The position numbers and the translations under genes are program-made. Shown piece by piece: positions 1 to 45,010 of a DNA stretch of 64,000 nt. Source of the stretch: Liolophura sinensis (taxonomy: Eukaryota; Mollusca; Polyplacophora; Chitonida; Chitonidae); NCBI RefSeq assembly GCF_032854445.1, contig NC_088303.1, positions 16,191,501 through 16,255,500 of the forward strand. Direction: 5' to 3'. Each line of letters begins with the position of its first letter. Position 1 is the stretch's first letter. The notes below the pieces were generated by a model. The model searched no databases. It was not told where the DNA came from and saw nothing but the letters and a program-made list of their open reading frames with translations.

Positions 1-415
1 CAGCCAAGGGAAATAACACATGGTATGGTAGGTGAAAAATGAGAACAAAACAATGAAGAGAAATTCTTTTTCTTTACCACTGAACCTTCATGACCTAACA
101 ATAATTCATTAACAACAAATTCTAAAAAAAAACAAAAAAACAGTTCATAAAGCACATATTAATATTATACCAATGTTTAACTTGTTAAAAGCTCTTCATG
201 AAAGCATTTTTTTAAAGAATGGATTTAAAAATATTGAAAAGATTTGCGTCTTGCTGAGTTTTTTCATAGATGATAAAAATATTAATGAAGTGGTAGAGAT
301 ATTAATATCTTCACTGAACTGAGCGATGACTTATGATATACACAGTGAGTGTCCATAAATATATTAACTGGGTTATATGTCAGAGGTCAACATTTGCCTT
401 CAGTCTCTGACCTAC
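1..415 (-). other. Mi-2/CHD4 intron after exon 40, running off the window
   Basis: It begins at the G|GTAGGT donor at 415. There is no convincing coding segment or poly(A) signal in these bases, so the terminal exon is expected to the left of position 1. Confidence 0.55.
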
Positions 416-33060
<32,645 letters not shown>

Positions 33061-33063
<3 letters not shown>

Positions 33064-33250
33064 GGCTTCTGACTTCTCCGGCCTCTATCCTTCCCAAATA
33101 CTCAGTAACTGTTTGTCTAAGTGAAAAAATGTCGCCCTAATTTGACATGTTTCTTTGGGGGTAGTTCGCCAGTCTAGTCCCTGCCCCCAGAAAAGTGGTT
33201 AGTGCCCTAATTGATCATGCGCGGGATGACGTCACTGATTGACTAGTACA
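33061..33250 (-). promoter_or_regulatory. Mi-2/CHD4 5' leader and probable promoter with CRE
   Basis: Upstream of the ATG at 33063 there is a palindromic cAMP-response-type element, TGACGTCA, at 33227-33234, about 165 bp before the start codon. It sits in a locally more GC-rich stretch (CATGCGCGGGATGACG). No TATA box is evident. CREB/ATF binding is an inference from the motif; the transcription start is not determined. Confidence 0.4.
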
Positions 33251-36200
33251 TCCCATAATTTCGACAATTTAGTTAATAAACTAGTCACGTGATACTGGCT
33301 TAACTAACCGTGGGTGTGAACAGGCTATCATATAGCTGTCTGAATGGGATTAGAGGCAATACCTGTGATGCGACACTAATTCTTAAATCACACATTACCT
33401 ATGTCACGGCTGGGGAGAAAATATTCTCACATGGAATAAATATTGTCTATTTATAGCTTGCCACTGACGCAACACAAAAATCACACGAAACAAAAATACA
33501 GAACCAACCCATACATATACAAGCTATATAAAGCCTATACCGGTATGGCTATTTTTCTTCCGAATACAGCAAAGGGTTCCTGTGCTACATGTTTATATGT
33601 ATGTGTGCAATAAAGCTGTAGGCCTAGACACATATGTGTGATCCCGCCGTGTCTTTTTATATACTATAAAATTAACGACATTTTGTCATGCCAGAATTGT
33701 CTGCCAGAATTGTACGTATCATTTTGTCCACATGTACATTTGAATATTCATATATATATATATATATTTTTTTTTTATTTTAAGGTTTTAATATTTTAAG
33801 GTTTTTCATTTCGACCTGTAAGTCTAAGAATAGATATTTTGAGATACCTGTATACATATACATTCGCTTATGAATATATGGCAAATGATTACCATAGCAA
33901 ATGGAAACATTTTATTTGGTTTGTAACGATTGCCCTAGAGGAGATTTAGCAAAAGTATATATTATACAGTGTATAGAAATATGCATATGCATGTACACAC
34001 TCATTTATAGAAATAATTACGGGACATATATGAATGGCTGATGTACGTTTCAGTGGTCTTTACAAACAGAAGCAGTGGTCTGTGAGGGAAGGGGCTAATC
34101 AAAAAAAAAAAAAAAAAAATGGCGTGGGTCCAAGGGCCGCCGAAAAAGACTGACTGATCTTCAACAAACAAAAAAGTGACCCACCCTCCGCGCTCAGCCC
34201 CCCCTCACCCTACCCCAAAACCAGCTGCTCTACTGGATCTTGATGTGTGTTCCTTCACAAAATAAATTAGCAAAAACATTTATAAAGGAAAAAGCTCATT
34301 GCAATTTCATCTTTTGTCATTATAAAGTTGGATAATTTTACTTTATGAAATTCAGTTTCTCCTCAAGAGCTTCATAAGAACTTATACATTTTACAATTTG
34401 TTTTTTTTTTCTTATATATATATAATACTGCAATCCTGTCAGTCTAACATATATATGCTTTGTGTCTCTTACAGTTTGTTTGTTCGTATCAAAAAATGGA
34501 ATCCATGGCTACAATACGATATGTGTATGTCCTTTAATTCACGTCTACAACTGGGCTGATTTCACGTCCATTAAATATTTATACAGGTTAATATCAAAAC
34601 TGCACACTTATTCTCTGTACTGGGAGATGGGTTAGCTAGGTCTATATGTATAATGACGGCTGAACCTTATGATGAAATTAAATGTAGAGCGTATGTCCGT
34701 TTAATTCTCCCATTAAACACTTTGACAAGTTGCATTGAAGATAGTAAAGGACTGTTTCTATAGGATCGTATATATGCTCGTGCCAGGTAGAACCTGGATT
34801 CATTTGCTTCACATGTTTGCCATTATTGAGAGTGTTTACATTCTCAAATATACCTACACGAATACAGTTGTTGTATCGGTCAATGTAACCATTAGTGTTG
34901 TATTAATGTTGTTATGTATCTCGGTGTATTTTATTTCCCTGTAAATTTACATGTCTGTTACTCTGATTTGATTGCCGATCTGACAATCATCACACCAAAC
35001 TTTCGAAAAACAGGGAAACATCATTTATTTAACAGTTAATTGTAGATCTTTGAAGACACATACAGTCATTTCCAGAGGTTTTCTCTTCTATAGTATTTCA
35101 AAGCACCGATGGACAGGCAGTAAATCTAGTATAGTTAACGCAGTTCAATCTTGGAAAAACAACGTGTGTCTTCTTGATGAAACGTGTAGGCTACATTGTG
35201 GGATATTTGTGAAATGAAGTTTTCTTGCCATATTTTAGATCCAGGAGTTTATTACTTATTAAAGAGTAATCTTCATCAAGCTCGATCTTTCTCATGCGCT
35301 AAACGCTACATTAATGGTCTTCCACCTTTAAACAACCGACAAATACAACAAACGCTGTCAAAGATACACTTTTTCATTGGATTTAAACGAAACTACAGGC
35401 TCCCACATGGTGCACCTTATTGGGACTTACAAAGTATTTGTGCAAAGACTAAAGCAGTTCCCTGTCATGCCAACTTCAAGACAATAGGGGTAGTTCAATT
35501 TAGACACTGTAAATTATCCTGGCTATTGCACATGGGTTTGTTGAATTTGTTATATCTTGAGTGTTATGTGACCATTCAACCAATTTCACAAGTAATTATT
35601 ATACTGATGCATGCAAGTGTCAAGGTTATTCCATGCATCAAATGAGTTCAATGAATAAAGTTTCTTAAGTTTTACAATGAGTAGAATTCTACTGCATAAT
35701 TGTGGACAGGTTGTTCAGAATTTCTGGCACTATGCCCCATAACTGTGTCCAGTTCATTTTAACTCAGGGCTATGGAAATCAAAGGGCACGACACATATTT
35801 TAATCATTGCCAAGTTATAAACGATCATGGTATTTACGATTTTAATGCTGATGGCAGTTATTCACTAAGAATATTCCAACATCATTGAAATCTGCTTCTC
35901 TTTGTATGAATCCGTGTTCATTTTCGTACTTTATTTACTTCCTTAGTTATTTGGTGGTTTGTTTTCTGAATTGGCTTTGCGGCTGGTAACCTAGAATTTT
36001 CATTTTGGTTGACTGATGGCATACGAATGCCTGTTAGGACGTCTAGATTTGAAAGGATTCATGTGCCTTTATTATGGACATGCATGAGGCCTCGATGGAT
36101 CAGATGGTAAAGGATGAGAGAAATAAATGTCACAAAACATTATTTTTGGAGCCGGACCTTGCAATTATTAAGCAGAAAACCACCTTTGTACTTCCCAAGC

Positions 36201-37461
36201 GATCTTAAAGACATCTTTCAAAACTCAACAGAACTCTCAGTAAGGCTGCATCTAGTCTTGATCATGCAACTTGGTCAAGGGCGAAATTTGAGTTCATTTA
36301 CCGCAAGTATATATCATGCAAAACGGATATATGACATATACAGATGCGGAAGAAAAATATGTGCTATGTTGCGTGGTCCAGAAACAACGATAGATCTCTT
36401 ACAATCTTAAAATTATTCAGAATGTTTAAAACGTATAACACTTCAATATTTCACACAATAACACTGAATAATGGATTCAAGCAACTGAAGGATCTAAACG
36501 TTTTTCGTGATGGCCATACACCCTTTATAGTCCTTTTCTTACACAGCCTTGCAAGTGAGGAAAGCACACTTTTTAAAGTACCTTTTATGTTTATGTTATG
36601 AATAAATATTTAATAATGTAACTACAGATTAAATTAACTCGCCTATAGCTCAATCCTTTACGTCTTTCCAACATTTCTATCAAGCTGACACACTTCTCTT
36701 TACACGAGACCATCCTAATTTCTTACTTTATATAGAATTTGTTAATTCTTTGATGGCCTGTGTTTAAAGTGGTTACATACGGAAAATGACCTTTGTGTTA
36801 TTGACAAGAACCGTTTAGTATAAGACCGACGATTGGTAAACAAGCATCTGTCACAACGCCTACACATATGTGAACGGTGAGGAGAAGTGTCGTCTGCTTC
36901 ATTGTTGATGACGGGGTAAGAAAGTGGCAAGTGTTAAGTGAGAGGAGATGGGAGGTTGGAGTACATGTCGTCTATATTTTAGTTGTGGTGAAGAAGGGAA
37001 CAAGCTGACAGAAAGGTATGCTCGGACAAAGGGGTAATTAAATAAATAATTGTTTCAGGTGTAAATAGGGGAGAAATTGAGTGTCCATCTTCCCTTTGGT
37101 TTTGATGAAAAGGGGGCAGGCGTTGATGAAGTGTCATCTGCTAGTTAGTTTGTGTTGATGAATGGAGAAATCAACAAGTTGGTGTTCGTGGAAAAAACAG
37201 GACAAGTTGAGGAACAGGACAAGTGTCTTGTGTCCATTTGCGTTGATGTAGGGAGACACCAACAGATCAGCGTTCGTGAGGAAATCGGTCTCTAATAGAT
37301 GGTAAAGTCAACAGGTCCACATGAAAGGGTAAGTCTGGACACACATCCGCAACCATCTTAACAAATTAGTTTATTATAAATAAATATTATTAATAAAGTT
37401 ATCGTTATAAAACTACATGAAATACAAAAATCACCAATTACATTGTTGTTCAGTGGGTCCT

Positions 37462-37850
37462 TGACAAATACATATAGGGTCCCTAGGTAATTGGAGACTG
37501 CATGTTGACGGTCTAAATTATAGACGGTATCTTGAAACTTCAGCAACAGAAGACGAAGAGATAATCATTTATCCAAGCATTTCACTCCTCAAAATCGACC
37601 CAAACGTTCAAGTCTGAATCTGAAAAAATGGATATATTTCGGAAATGTTTGACCTTAACAACTACACATAGGGTCCGTACTTAATTGGAGACTGCATGTT
37701 GACGGTCTAATTTAGTATCTTGAAACTTCAGCAACAGAAGACGTGAGATAATCATTTACCCAAGCATTTCACGCCTCAAAATCGACCCAAACTTTCAAGT
37801 CTGGATCTGGAAGATGGATGTATTTTGAAAATGTTTGATCTTAATTTAAT
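37462..37850. repeat. Tandem duplication of a ~194-bp unit
   Basis: Two direct copies (37462-37655 and 37656-37850). Shared runs include TTGGAGACTGCATGTTGACG, CTTGAAACTTCAGCAACAGA, AGATAATCATTTA and CAAAATCGACCCAAAC. They differ by small indels and substitutions. Confidence 0.9.
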
Positions 37851-38135
37851 TTGATGACGGTAGAGAGATTGAGGTCCGTGTTGTGACTGTACATGTGTAA
37901 CCGACAGTGTATATGCCGTTTAACCTAATAATAACGATTTCCATGCATTGTAAACCTCGACAAGTGTAACTGATAAATTTCCAGTCTATATCGGCTAACT
38001 GAAGGACAGTTCCCACAGTGTCTACCGTATTGCCACGAAATAGATGAAACTCTGTCTGTGCATTGTTAAGTACTGGTCATTCATTTTTGACATCTCGAGT
38101 GGGTGAGAATATTCCTGTATTAACCGTTGTTTACC

Positions 38136-38220
38136 TGCAGGTTTTATTTATTTGATTGGTGGGAGGACACCGGCACTACCCGGGTTAAACCCACGGCTGG
38201 CAGATTTACTCACGGATCGA
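38136..38220 (-). repeat. SINE family 1 fragment
   Basis: TTTATTTATTTGATTGGTGG followed by GGAGGACACCGGCACTACCC and a diverged GGTTAAACCCACGGCTGGCA. The middle of the family consensus is missing. Confidence 0.65.
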
Positions 38221-38372
38221 AGTCGTTCAATCTGGAATCTGATTTCTAATGAAATGACGTGATGTAGGCGATATACAATAGACCTATCTGTATGATGTTT
38301 TCCAGCGTATTATCTCTTTGGCGCTGCCTCATGCCCTGGAACTTCATGTTCATGCATGCATGCATAAAAATA

Positions 38373-38710
38373 AAAGCATGAAAAAAGCAAGAAAAACAAA
38401 AAACTTTACCTTCGGAATTATCACGAAGTGACCTTTTAGACTGTATGTACTTCATGTACAGCTGACGGTTCTTTTATACTCTGTGGCTTCATTGGGAAGG
38501 TCTGGTGACATATTAGTCCGAATACCTGACGCCAAGGGCAACATATATTTCGTGTTGGGGTTGCCCACGGCGTCAGGCATTCGCACCAGATCTTCCCAAT
38601 GAAGCCATAGAGTATAAAAGAACCATCAGCTGTACATGAAGTACATACAATCTAAAAAGTCACTTTGTGCTAATTCCGAAGGCAAAGTTATTTTGTGTTT
38701 TTTCATGCTT
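38373..38710. mobile_element. Fold-back element with ~150-bp inverted arms (MITE-like)
   Basis: The left arm (about 38373-38530) and right arm (about 38560-38710) are inverted copies, roughly 90% identical. Shared segments include TGTATGTACTTCATGTACAG, GGTTCTTTTATACTCT, GGCTTCATTGGGAAG and CCTGACGCC. The loop is only a few tens of bases, with GGGCAAC/GTTGCCC still pairing. There is no coding capacity. A non-autonomous DNA transposon is the likeliest origin; target-site duplications were not established. Confidence 0.8.
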
Positions 38711-39556
38711 CTATTTTTTTCGTGGGTAAAACGGCAAGAAATAACATTTAATAGAAGGTGAAATGCCATCATGGATTCTTTTGAACCTTTTAAGTAATCT
38801 TTCCACATTAAATAAGATATTCACGCAGTACGTCTGCTCATGCTGAATATTTGCCAATCAGATGATGCATTGTGGCTAAAATTTTTGTTTATTGAACTTA
38901 AGTGTTGTTTAATATTAAATGGTGGTCACCTATTTCAAGAAAGATACAGTACCGCATTTTTGTTTTTGTTTTTTGTTATCGTTTCTGGGTTTGGACCCAG
39001 GACAGAAGCGATGCCTCACAAGTTTGTACTCTTGTGTAACCATCGCGCTGAGCAGGAAGTTGAACTGTAAGTCGTAGAGACAGAATTTATATTTGGCTTT
39101 TCAGGGGTCACTGAATTTCCAGAAGAAGCGTGCTATACAAGCAAGGGTTCTTGTGACGCTATCACCACATTAGAGCAATGTTTAGCTTGTCAGTCGTAGC
39201 GGAGTTATACTAACATAGCCTGATAGGGCAGAATGGAACCAATATGTCTGCTAACCGGGCATCCAAACCGCACATTAGGCCTCAGTCATGCCAGATGTGT
39301 CAAGATTTCGACTCGCATCCTCAAAAGCCTGACAAAGTAAGTGTGACATAAGAAAGTACATGTAAATTCCTTCCAAAGTCAGTTTTGTCTTTGGTTGACC
39401 GCGCTCGACTTACATGCATTAGTAATTAATATATATTTTCCCCCTCAAGAAAGAAAAACAAAATTTGCCATATTGCCATCGACATAACTGAAACCCCAAC
39501 ACAACAACAGCAACACTGACGACAAAAGAAACATCAACTCTTTCACATCTAACAAC

Positions 39557-39562
39557 TTTATT
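39557..39562 (-). promoter_or_regulatory. SSR3 poly(A) signal
   Basis: AATAAA on the minus strand, about 170 bp past the SSR3 stop codon. No other signal lies closer. Cleavage would be expected around 39530-39545. Confidence 0.7.
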
Positions 39563-39729
39563 ATTAGATCTACTTTTGTTGACAAATTAATGATAAATGA
39601 TGTTTCTTGACAATGTGGTTTTCCATCAAGGACCAAATCACCAATCCAATGGTGTTCGCTCTCAGGGAGGTGCAACTCTGTTTGGCCCCTTCTTCATCTC
39701 TTCGGTAATTTTCAGGTAGGTGGGGCTGT

Positions 39730-42700
39730 TCACTTGGTTCCAGTTGAAAATAGCGCCAGCAACCCTCCTGCTGCCCCCACAGATAACATGTAGTTACTAC
39801 ATAGGTTAAGTCAAACAAATTCCAGAAGAACACTCCATAAAAGCAGGACCCACATTCACAAAACTGTATATCAATTATTTCTATCTTCCCTTGCTCATGC
39901 TGTCTTACTATGATACAACATACAGAAAACTTCACTATTTAAGTTTTTTATATACTGGATTGTTCATGTTTAATGTGTTCAGTGGTGGGAACTAGAGTGT
40001 CTAAGATAAACATATCTCCATTTTTGTGTAACCCTACTGATCCTGTAAAAGGGACTTATTCTAAAATTTTTACTTGGTGTTTTGATAGTAGTTTTGTTTT
40101 ATTTATTCATTTATGGGTGTTTTACGGCGTACTCACGAATATTTCACTTATACGACGGCCGCCTGCATTATAGTGGGAGGAAACCAGGTAGAGCCCGGGT
40201 GAAACCCACGACCATCAGCAGGTTGCCGGCAGAACTACCCACGTGCAGCCAGATGTTTTGTTTTAAATTTTTCTCTCAAAGTTTATGTCTTTAAAGTTCA
40301 TATCTTTTACATTAGTTGGGTTAAAAAAAAAAAAGCTTGACTACCTATCCCTGCTTTTTCTGATAGGGTCTGGTTACACTCACCAAACACTTCTTGAAGT
40401 ATGACCAAAAGGCAAAAATGTAGTTTTCTGACTGACATTTTCTGTCAAATACATTGACAACAGCATGACAAAATAAATGATGAATGATTCATGCAATACT
40501 CAACACCTTATGATGAGGATCAAGTTTGTTGGTGGTACCAAAAAAAAAAAAACACTTCTACGAACTATTCCGCAATATGAAAGGATACATAGTGGGGTTG
40601 AAGGTTCTCAGCACGTAAAATGAAAGCAGAATCAACAGCACCAAGTAAAGGGCGTTGTTGTAAAATATAGAGAATGTTGTGGCCTCATAATCTGCGACTT
40701 CATTTTTCTTCCAAAGAATTCTGAAAAAGGAAAAACCATGGAAATAATTTGCCTTCACAAACCAAGCAAGGCCTTTCTAATTCTAATTAAATTGACAAAA
40801 CAGCTGAATGTTACCATCTGTACTAAAGGCTTATCAGTTTATCTCAATGTACAAAACGATGAGGTGTGGTAAACTTCATAACATAAAAATAGAAAAAGTT
40901 CAACACCACCATAATAAAGCCCACAACCCTGCAACATAATACTTTACCTCTCATCTTTTTCTTTCTTTCCCATTTTCTTATCCTCTGCTAATTTTTTCAT
41001 CATGTCTCTGGCAACAGCATCTTCTCTTTTGAGTGCAATTCTGAAACACAAATATTTCAGTTTTATGTCAAGATCGGAACTGATAGCAGAACTAATTCAT
41101 TCTATTTATGAACAAACGGCTTGTATATTCCTAAGTATGATTTACTTGAAATTTTGTTTCAAGTAATTTATTTATTTGATTGGTGTTTTATGCCGTACCC
41201 AAGAATATTTCACTTATATGACGGAGGCCAGCATTATGGTGGGTGGAAACCGGGCAGAGCAGGTTGCTGGCAGACCTTCCCTTGTCTCAAGTAAAGGGAA
41301 TTATACACTTTAAATAGCCTACAACAGAATATTAAACAGCACAAGTAGGCCCTATAGTTTAGTGGTTAAAAATGCATATATATATATATATATTTATATA
41401 TATACGTGTGTGTGTGGTAAACTACTGTGGTGTGAGTAATTGAAAGAGTCCCCACATAATTGCATATCTCAAGGAGCCAAAGTTGATATTAACTATATCA
41501 ATGGCTCCTCAATTTGATTTCAACTTTTTTCTTCATATTTCAATCTATGTAGATAAGTTTATCAGCAATAAGGCATCACCACTGATCAAATACTAAAATT
41601 TGTTTTTCTGCTTTGGTAAACCAAAAAAAAAATACTTACTTGTGCTTGAGAACGAATTTCACATTCTTGTATGCGAAAGCAACCAGGTATGTGCTGACGA
41701 GTGACATGACGGCAAACCAGATAGCAGACTGATACAAGTCCATCTGATGGATTCTCCAGAATAGCCCTGTCAAGAAAATCACAAAAAGTCACAGATTAAT
41801 GACCACAAGATATAAGCAAAGAGCATGGAAAGATATCTTAGGACTGGAATCTATTTCATTTGATTGTATGCTTGCTCTTGGTTTAACATGCCTGACTTGA
41901 AACATATATCCACTGCATAATCACACTGAAAAACAATGCCATGAGACAATACTAGCATACAGGTAAATAAAATAAAATATCATGGTACACATCAAAAAAT
42001 ACCTTGCTAAAATGGCAGCCAACATGTTCAGTCTTTTCGAAAGAAACACCACTGAATGGAGAGAATCAGTGCCAATCAGTCTAAATTGGTTTTGGGCAAC
42101 AAGTTAGAGTGTATACTGGTGAACCGTGAAACCATCAAAGTAAAAGTGAAAGGTGTCTCAAAGATTACTACCTATGTAATGGTTAAGTTACCCTAATTAA
42201 AAGCAAAAGTATTTCATTTGCTAAGAACAAGACAATGAGAGTCAGAACTCTGCCTGGAACTGTGCCATACTAAGGGCGAGTTTGGTGTGTTTTAGTCTGA
42301 GAGCCATGCCTTTGAAAATTTTAAGAGGGAGGTCACCTCATAAGTACCTTATTAAGCCAGCTTGCAGACTTGTGCCTTAATGAAATCAAACATCACCATC
42401 TCGTGCTTACACAATCTCCATTGTTATTTTCACCTGGTTAATTAATTTACTTGGAGCCATGTTTTTGTTAAACATCTTCTTTGTTAACATTTTTGTATTT
42501 AGAAGCAATCATACCATCAGGTCAAGTTCTATGCAATCAGAGTCCTCACACTAAGATATGAATGAAACTGGGTGGGGGCTCTCGCAAATTAACGCAGCTT
42601 ATAACAACATTTTATGCCACTTGCTAAACTGTAAATACATCTCACATAGCCAGTTCTGTAGGCCCGACTGCAGTGTTATGAACAGTTACCATAAAATCCC

Positions 42701-43600
42701 CTCTTTCAGCTGCGTTACTTTGTGAGAGTCCCCATGCCGTCTCTCCCATATCTGCATGAACTTGTGGTTCTCCCGAAATGTCAACTAGGCTTATAAAAAA
42801 ATGAAATATATAAAGAAAATATCTGTCTTGGGACTCAAAAACACTTAGTTGTTCGGATGTTCTTTCAGCAAAGTTACGTCCCTTGAGAACAAATTGAAAC
42901 TCCAATTGGGAATCGAAGAGGACTCTTTATTATTAAATCCGTGAAATAAAGAAAATAAAATACTGTATTTGTTGTCTTGTCTGTTACATAGTTCTGTTTC
43001 ATATATCACTTACGGAATGAACTGAAATTAATTTTGGACACATTGTAACAGTATTAGCACAAGATGTGGCCACTAATAGCACCATTGTGATGTGATGGGA
43101 AGGGAGATACAAGTCAACCATACAGTCGGTGTGCTGTGCATTATTGTTAGATTTATTTATTTATTTGATTGGTGTTTTATGCCATACTCAAGAGAATTTC
43201 ATTGGGGCAAACCCACAACCATCTGCATATTTCCAATGCTGTTACTGTGTTAGACGAAAAGGCGCACATTAAACAATTTAGATTAAACAAGATGCATTAA
43301 GCAACTTTGCTGTTAGATAATTCCGCTCGTATTCGTGATATATTATCAAACTGATAAATTTAGATAGACAAACAAGGCGTTGTTGTTGTTGTCAACTATG
43401 CAAACGTGGCAATGCACTGAACACAAATCATTTACGAAACTAGTTTAACAGACACACCACCACGAGTACTTACATATTGGGATGACAGAGACTATCAATG
43501 CGTTTCCATAGAACAGAGCCGATGATTTCGTACTGACGTTTCTGCTGAAATCTTGAAGCAAAAGCTCCTCTTCTTTAGTCAATTTCTTCTGGGCCGGCAT
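39730..43600 (-). CDS. SSR3: SSR3: translocon-associated protein subunit gamma (TRAP-gamma), complete
   Basis: Five exons join in frame: 43600-43474, 41766-41640, 41040-40948, 40720-40589, 39796-39730, giving 181 residues (vertebrate SSR3 about 185). The N-terminus has [21 protein letters not shown] hydrophobic segment around [10 protein letters not shown] is followed by [20 protein letters not shown], a cytosolic Lys-rich loop ([18 protein letters not shown]), [20 protein letters not shown], a third hydrophobic span, and [19 protein letters not shown] before the stop. The family has four transmembrane helices in the ER membrane and belongs to the TRAP complex beside the Sec61 channel, aiding co-translational import. 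The short last exon was recovered by phase (AT|TAAC) and by its conserved C-terminus. Reading through the exon 4 donor would instead end in YPFILRNSS. Confidence 0.96.
40097..40262 (-). repeat. SINE family 1 copy in SSR3 intron 4
   Basis: GTGTTTTACGGCGTACTCAC, ATATTTCACTTATACGACGG, TAGTGGGAGGAAACCAGGTA and AAACCCACGACCATCAGCAG mark the plus-strand complement of the family. It lies between SSR3 exons 4 and 5. Confidence 0.9.
41163..41285 (-). repeat. SINE family 1 copy, internally deleted, in SSR3 intron 2
   Basis: ATTTATTTATTTGATTGGTG, CCAAGAATATTTCACTTATA, CAGCATTATGGTGGGTGGAA, then a jump from GGGCAGAGC straight to AGGTTGCTGGCAGACC. The stretch between those points in other copies is missing. 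Confidence 0.9.
41372..41403. repeat. TA microsatellite in SSR3 intron 2
   Basis: An interrupted run of TA dinucleotides, followed by a short GTGTGTGTG run near 41408. Confidence 0.85.
41767..43473 (-). other. SSR3 intron 1
   Basis: A 1.7-kb intron between the first two SSR3 exons. Apart from a SINE fragment near 43151-43245 it contains no recognisable element; the 87-codon frame at 42642-42905 has no domain. Confidence 0.6.
43151..43245 (-). repeat. SINE family 1 fragment in SSR3 intron 1
   Basis: ATTTATTTATTTGATTGGTG, TTTTATGCCATACTCAAGAG and AACCCACAACCATCTGCA. Most of the body between the tail and the last motif is deleted. Confidence 0.75.
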
Positions 43601-44512
43601 GTTGATTGGGAATAGAAACAGGAAAAGAGTGATACACGAAACCTAGTGGACAGAGGGCCTTATAGTAGCACCGTCAGGGGAGGTCACTGTGTATGCATAC
43701 ATCTGTTACATTTCTCTGTGAGAGTCTTTTGTTGGGACAAAGATGCTTTTTAGTACCTTAATCTTTCAAATCCTCCACTTGTATAGCGGACAGCTGTTCA
43801 CACAAAACACTGTGTGAAGCGTACATCATAAAACTGAAGATAATTACACTAACGGTCATATACCTCCATCCATGAAAAAAATCATAGTACCAGGTATACC
43901 CCTACCAGCTCCCATACAAATACTTATTACATACACTACTATATTGTTTTGCTCTTTAAACATGTGGCTCATGTTTTCCTCATTTGGGTACAAAATTTGA
44001 AATGTACATTGCAACATCAAGAAAATTAAGGTAACACGAATTAAATAAATTCACTGCACAATAATAATATAATTGTAGTGAAAACAAAGGATTAAAAAGT
44101 TTTATATACACCGTTGTAATAAGACATTATTTTATCAGTTATTTACTTCAGTGCGTGTAAGCTGTATGTGTTTGTGAGTGTCATCAATCTACACAGGCTC
44201 ACATGTACTACATCTGCAGGCCGTGCACTCTGAGCTGTTGGCCAGATAATTTTACCACCTTCATATAATTTTACCACCTTCCGACGATAAGTACATGCCG
44301 TCTGCTCTTCAATGGCTTTAACATCGCGTAAAATGAGAGATAAAATTTTCAATTTGTATAAAACAAGACCTTAATTTAGTTTGACCTATGAAACAAGAGA
44401 CTGTATTGTTCAGCACTGGAATAACCACCATTTATTAATGTGATTAAACACGTTTACAGGGCCCCTAGTAATGCCACATGGTCTCGGCAAATTGGGTGGG
44501 TTAAAAATATAA

Positions 44513-44522
<10 letters not shown>

Positions 44523-44566
<44 letters not shown>
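44523..44566. repeat. TA microsatellite
   Basis: An uninterrupted run of about 22 TA dinucleotides, preceded by imperfect TATATA. Confidence 0.95.
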
Positions 44567-44570
<4 letters not shown>

Positions 44571-44879
44571 TTTTATCACTTTATGTGACTATGTGGTCTG
44601 GGAGTATTATGTCAACTGATAGTTATATAATGTTCAGTACCAGTTACACCTATACAGTCGTGATGTAAAGTTCAGGGCAAAATTTAGAATCAAAAATGAA
44701 CAAATATACAGTGCACCAAAAGGCACTCACACACACATACATAAAGATATCTCTCTAAATGTTCAACTGAGACTCTAATGCTAAACGTCAGAACCACTGG
44801 CGCGTGAACTTGAACCAATGCTGTAAACAAAACGCGCTAGTGCTTCTGATGTTTAGAATTATCTTCCTTGATATCTATA

Positions 44880-44925
44880 GATGGCGCGACATACGCGAGC
44901 CATCCATTGGTTGGTTTCAAATGGA
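44880..44925 (+). promoter_or_regulatory. Probable KIF20A promoter with CCAAT box and CHR-like element
   Basis: An inverted CCAAT box (ATTGG, 44906-44910) is followed 5 bp later by TTCAAA (44916-44921), the complement of the CHR core TTTGAA. GGCGCGAC and GGCGCC-like GC-rich motifs lie nearby. CCAAT plus CHR is the known arrangement in G2/M genes bound by NF-Y and DREAM/MuvB, and KIF20A in vertebrates is such a gene. Promoter activity here is inferred. Confidence 0.45.
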
Positions 44926-44929
44926 AAGG

Positions 44930-45010
44930 CGCCCAGACGAAAGGAACCGTGTACAGTGAATGACTAAAATTTTGTCTTCGATGTTTCGATTTTAACCCAC
45001 ACATTGTTTG
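44930..45010 (+). other. Candidate non-coding first exon of KIF20A
   Basis: The KIF20A ATG exon is preceded by a clear 3' splice site (TTTTTGCAG, ending at 46574), so a 5' non-coding exon must exist upstream. The best donor in the promoter-proximal region is TTTG|GTAAGTGTTA at 45011. The 5' end is a guess placed just after the CCAAT/CHR motifs. Confidence 0.4.

Larger units (their letters stand above)
33110..39529. other. Intergenic region between Mi-2/CHD4 and SSR3
   Basis: About 6.4 kb of AT-rich DNA with no supported gene. It contains short poly(A)/AT tracts (33750, 34100), an unrecognised 149-codon open frame at 35196-35645, loosely repeated GTTGATGA/GTGTTCGTG phrases at 36880-37330, a tandem duplication at 37462-37850, a SINE fragment at 38136-38220 and a large fold-back at 38373-38710. 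Gene starts on both strands were sought without success. Confidence 0.6.

Noticed and set aside
35196-35645. 149-codon open frame on the plus strand in intergenic DNA
   Set aside because: No recognisable domain and a biased composition that fits chance in AT-rich DNA. An AATAAA follows at about 35655, but AATAAA is frequent here, so I do not call a gene.
36114-36410. 98-codon open frame on the plus strand
   Set aside because: No domain, no splice context that would link it to other coding segments, and no conservation evidence available.
39570-39935. 121-codon minus-strand frame as a separate gene downstream of SSR3
   Set aside because: It overlaps the true last exon of SSR3 in another frame; the conserved C-terminus [16 protein letters not shown] is read in the SSR3 frame.
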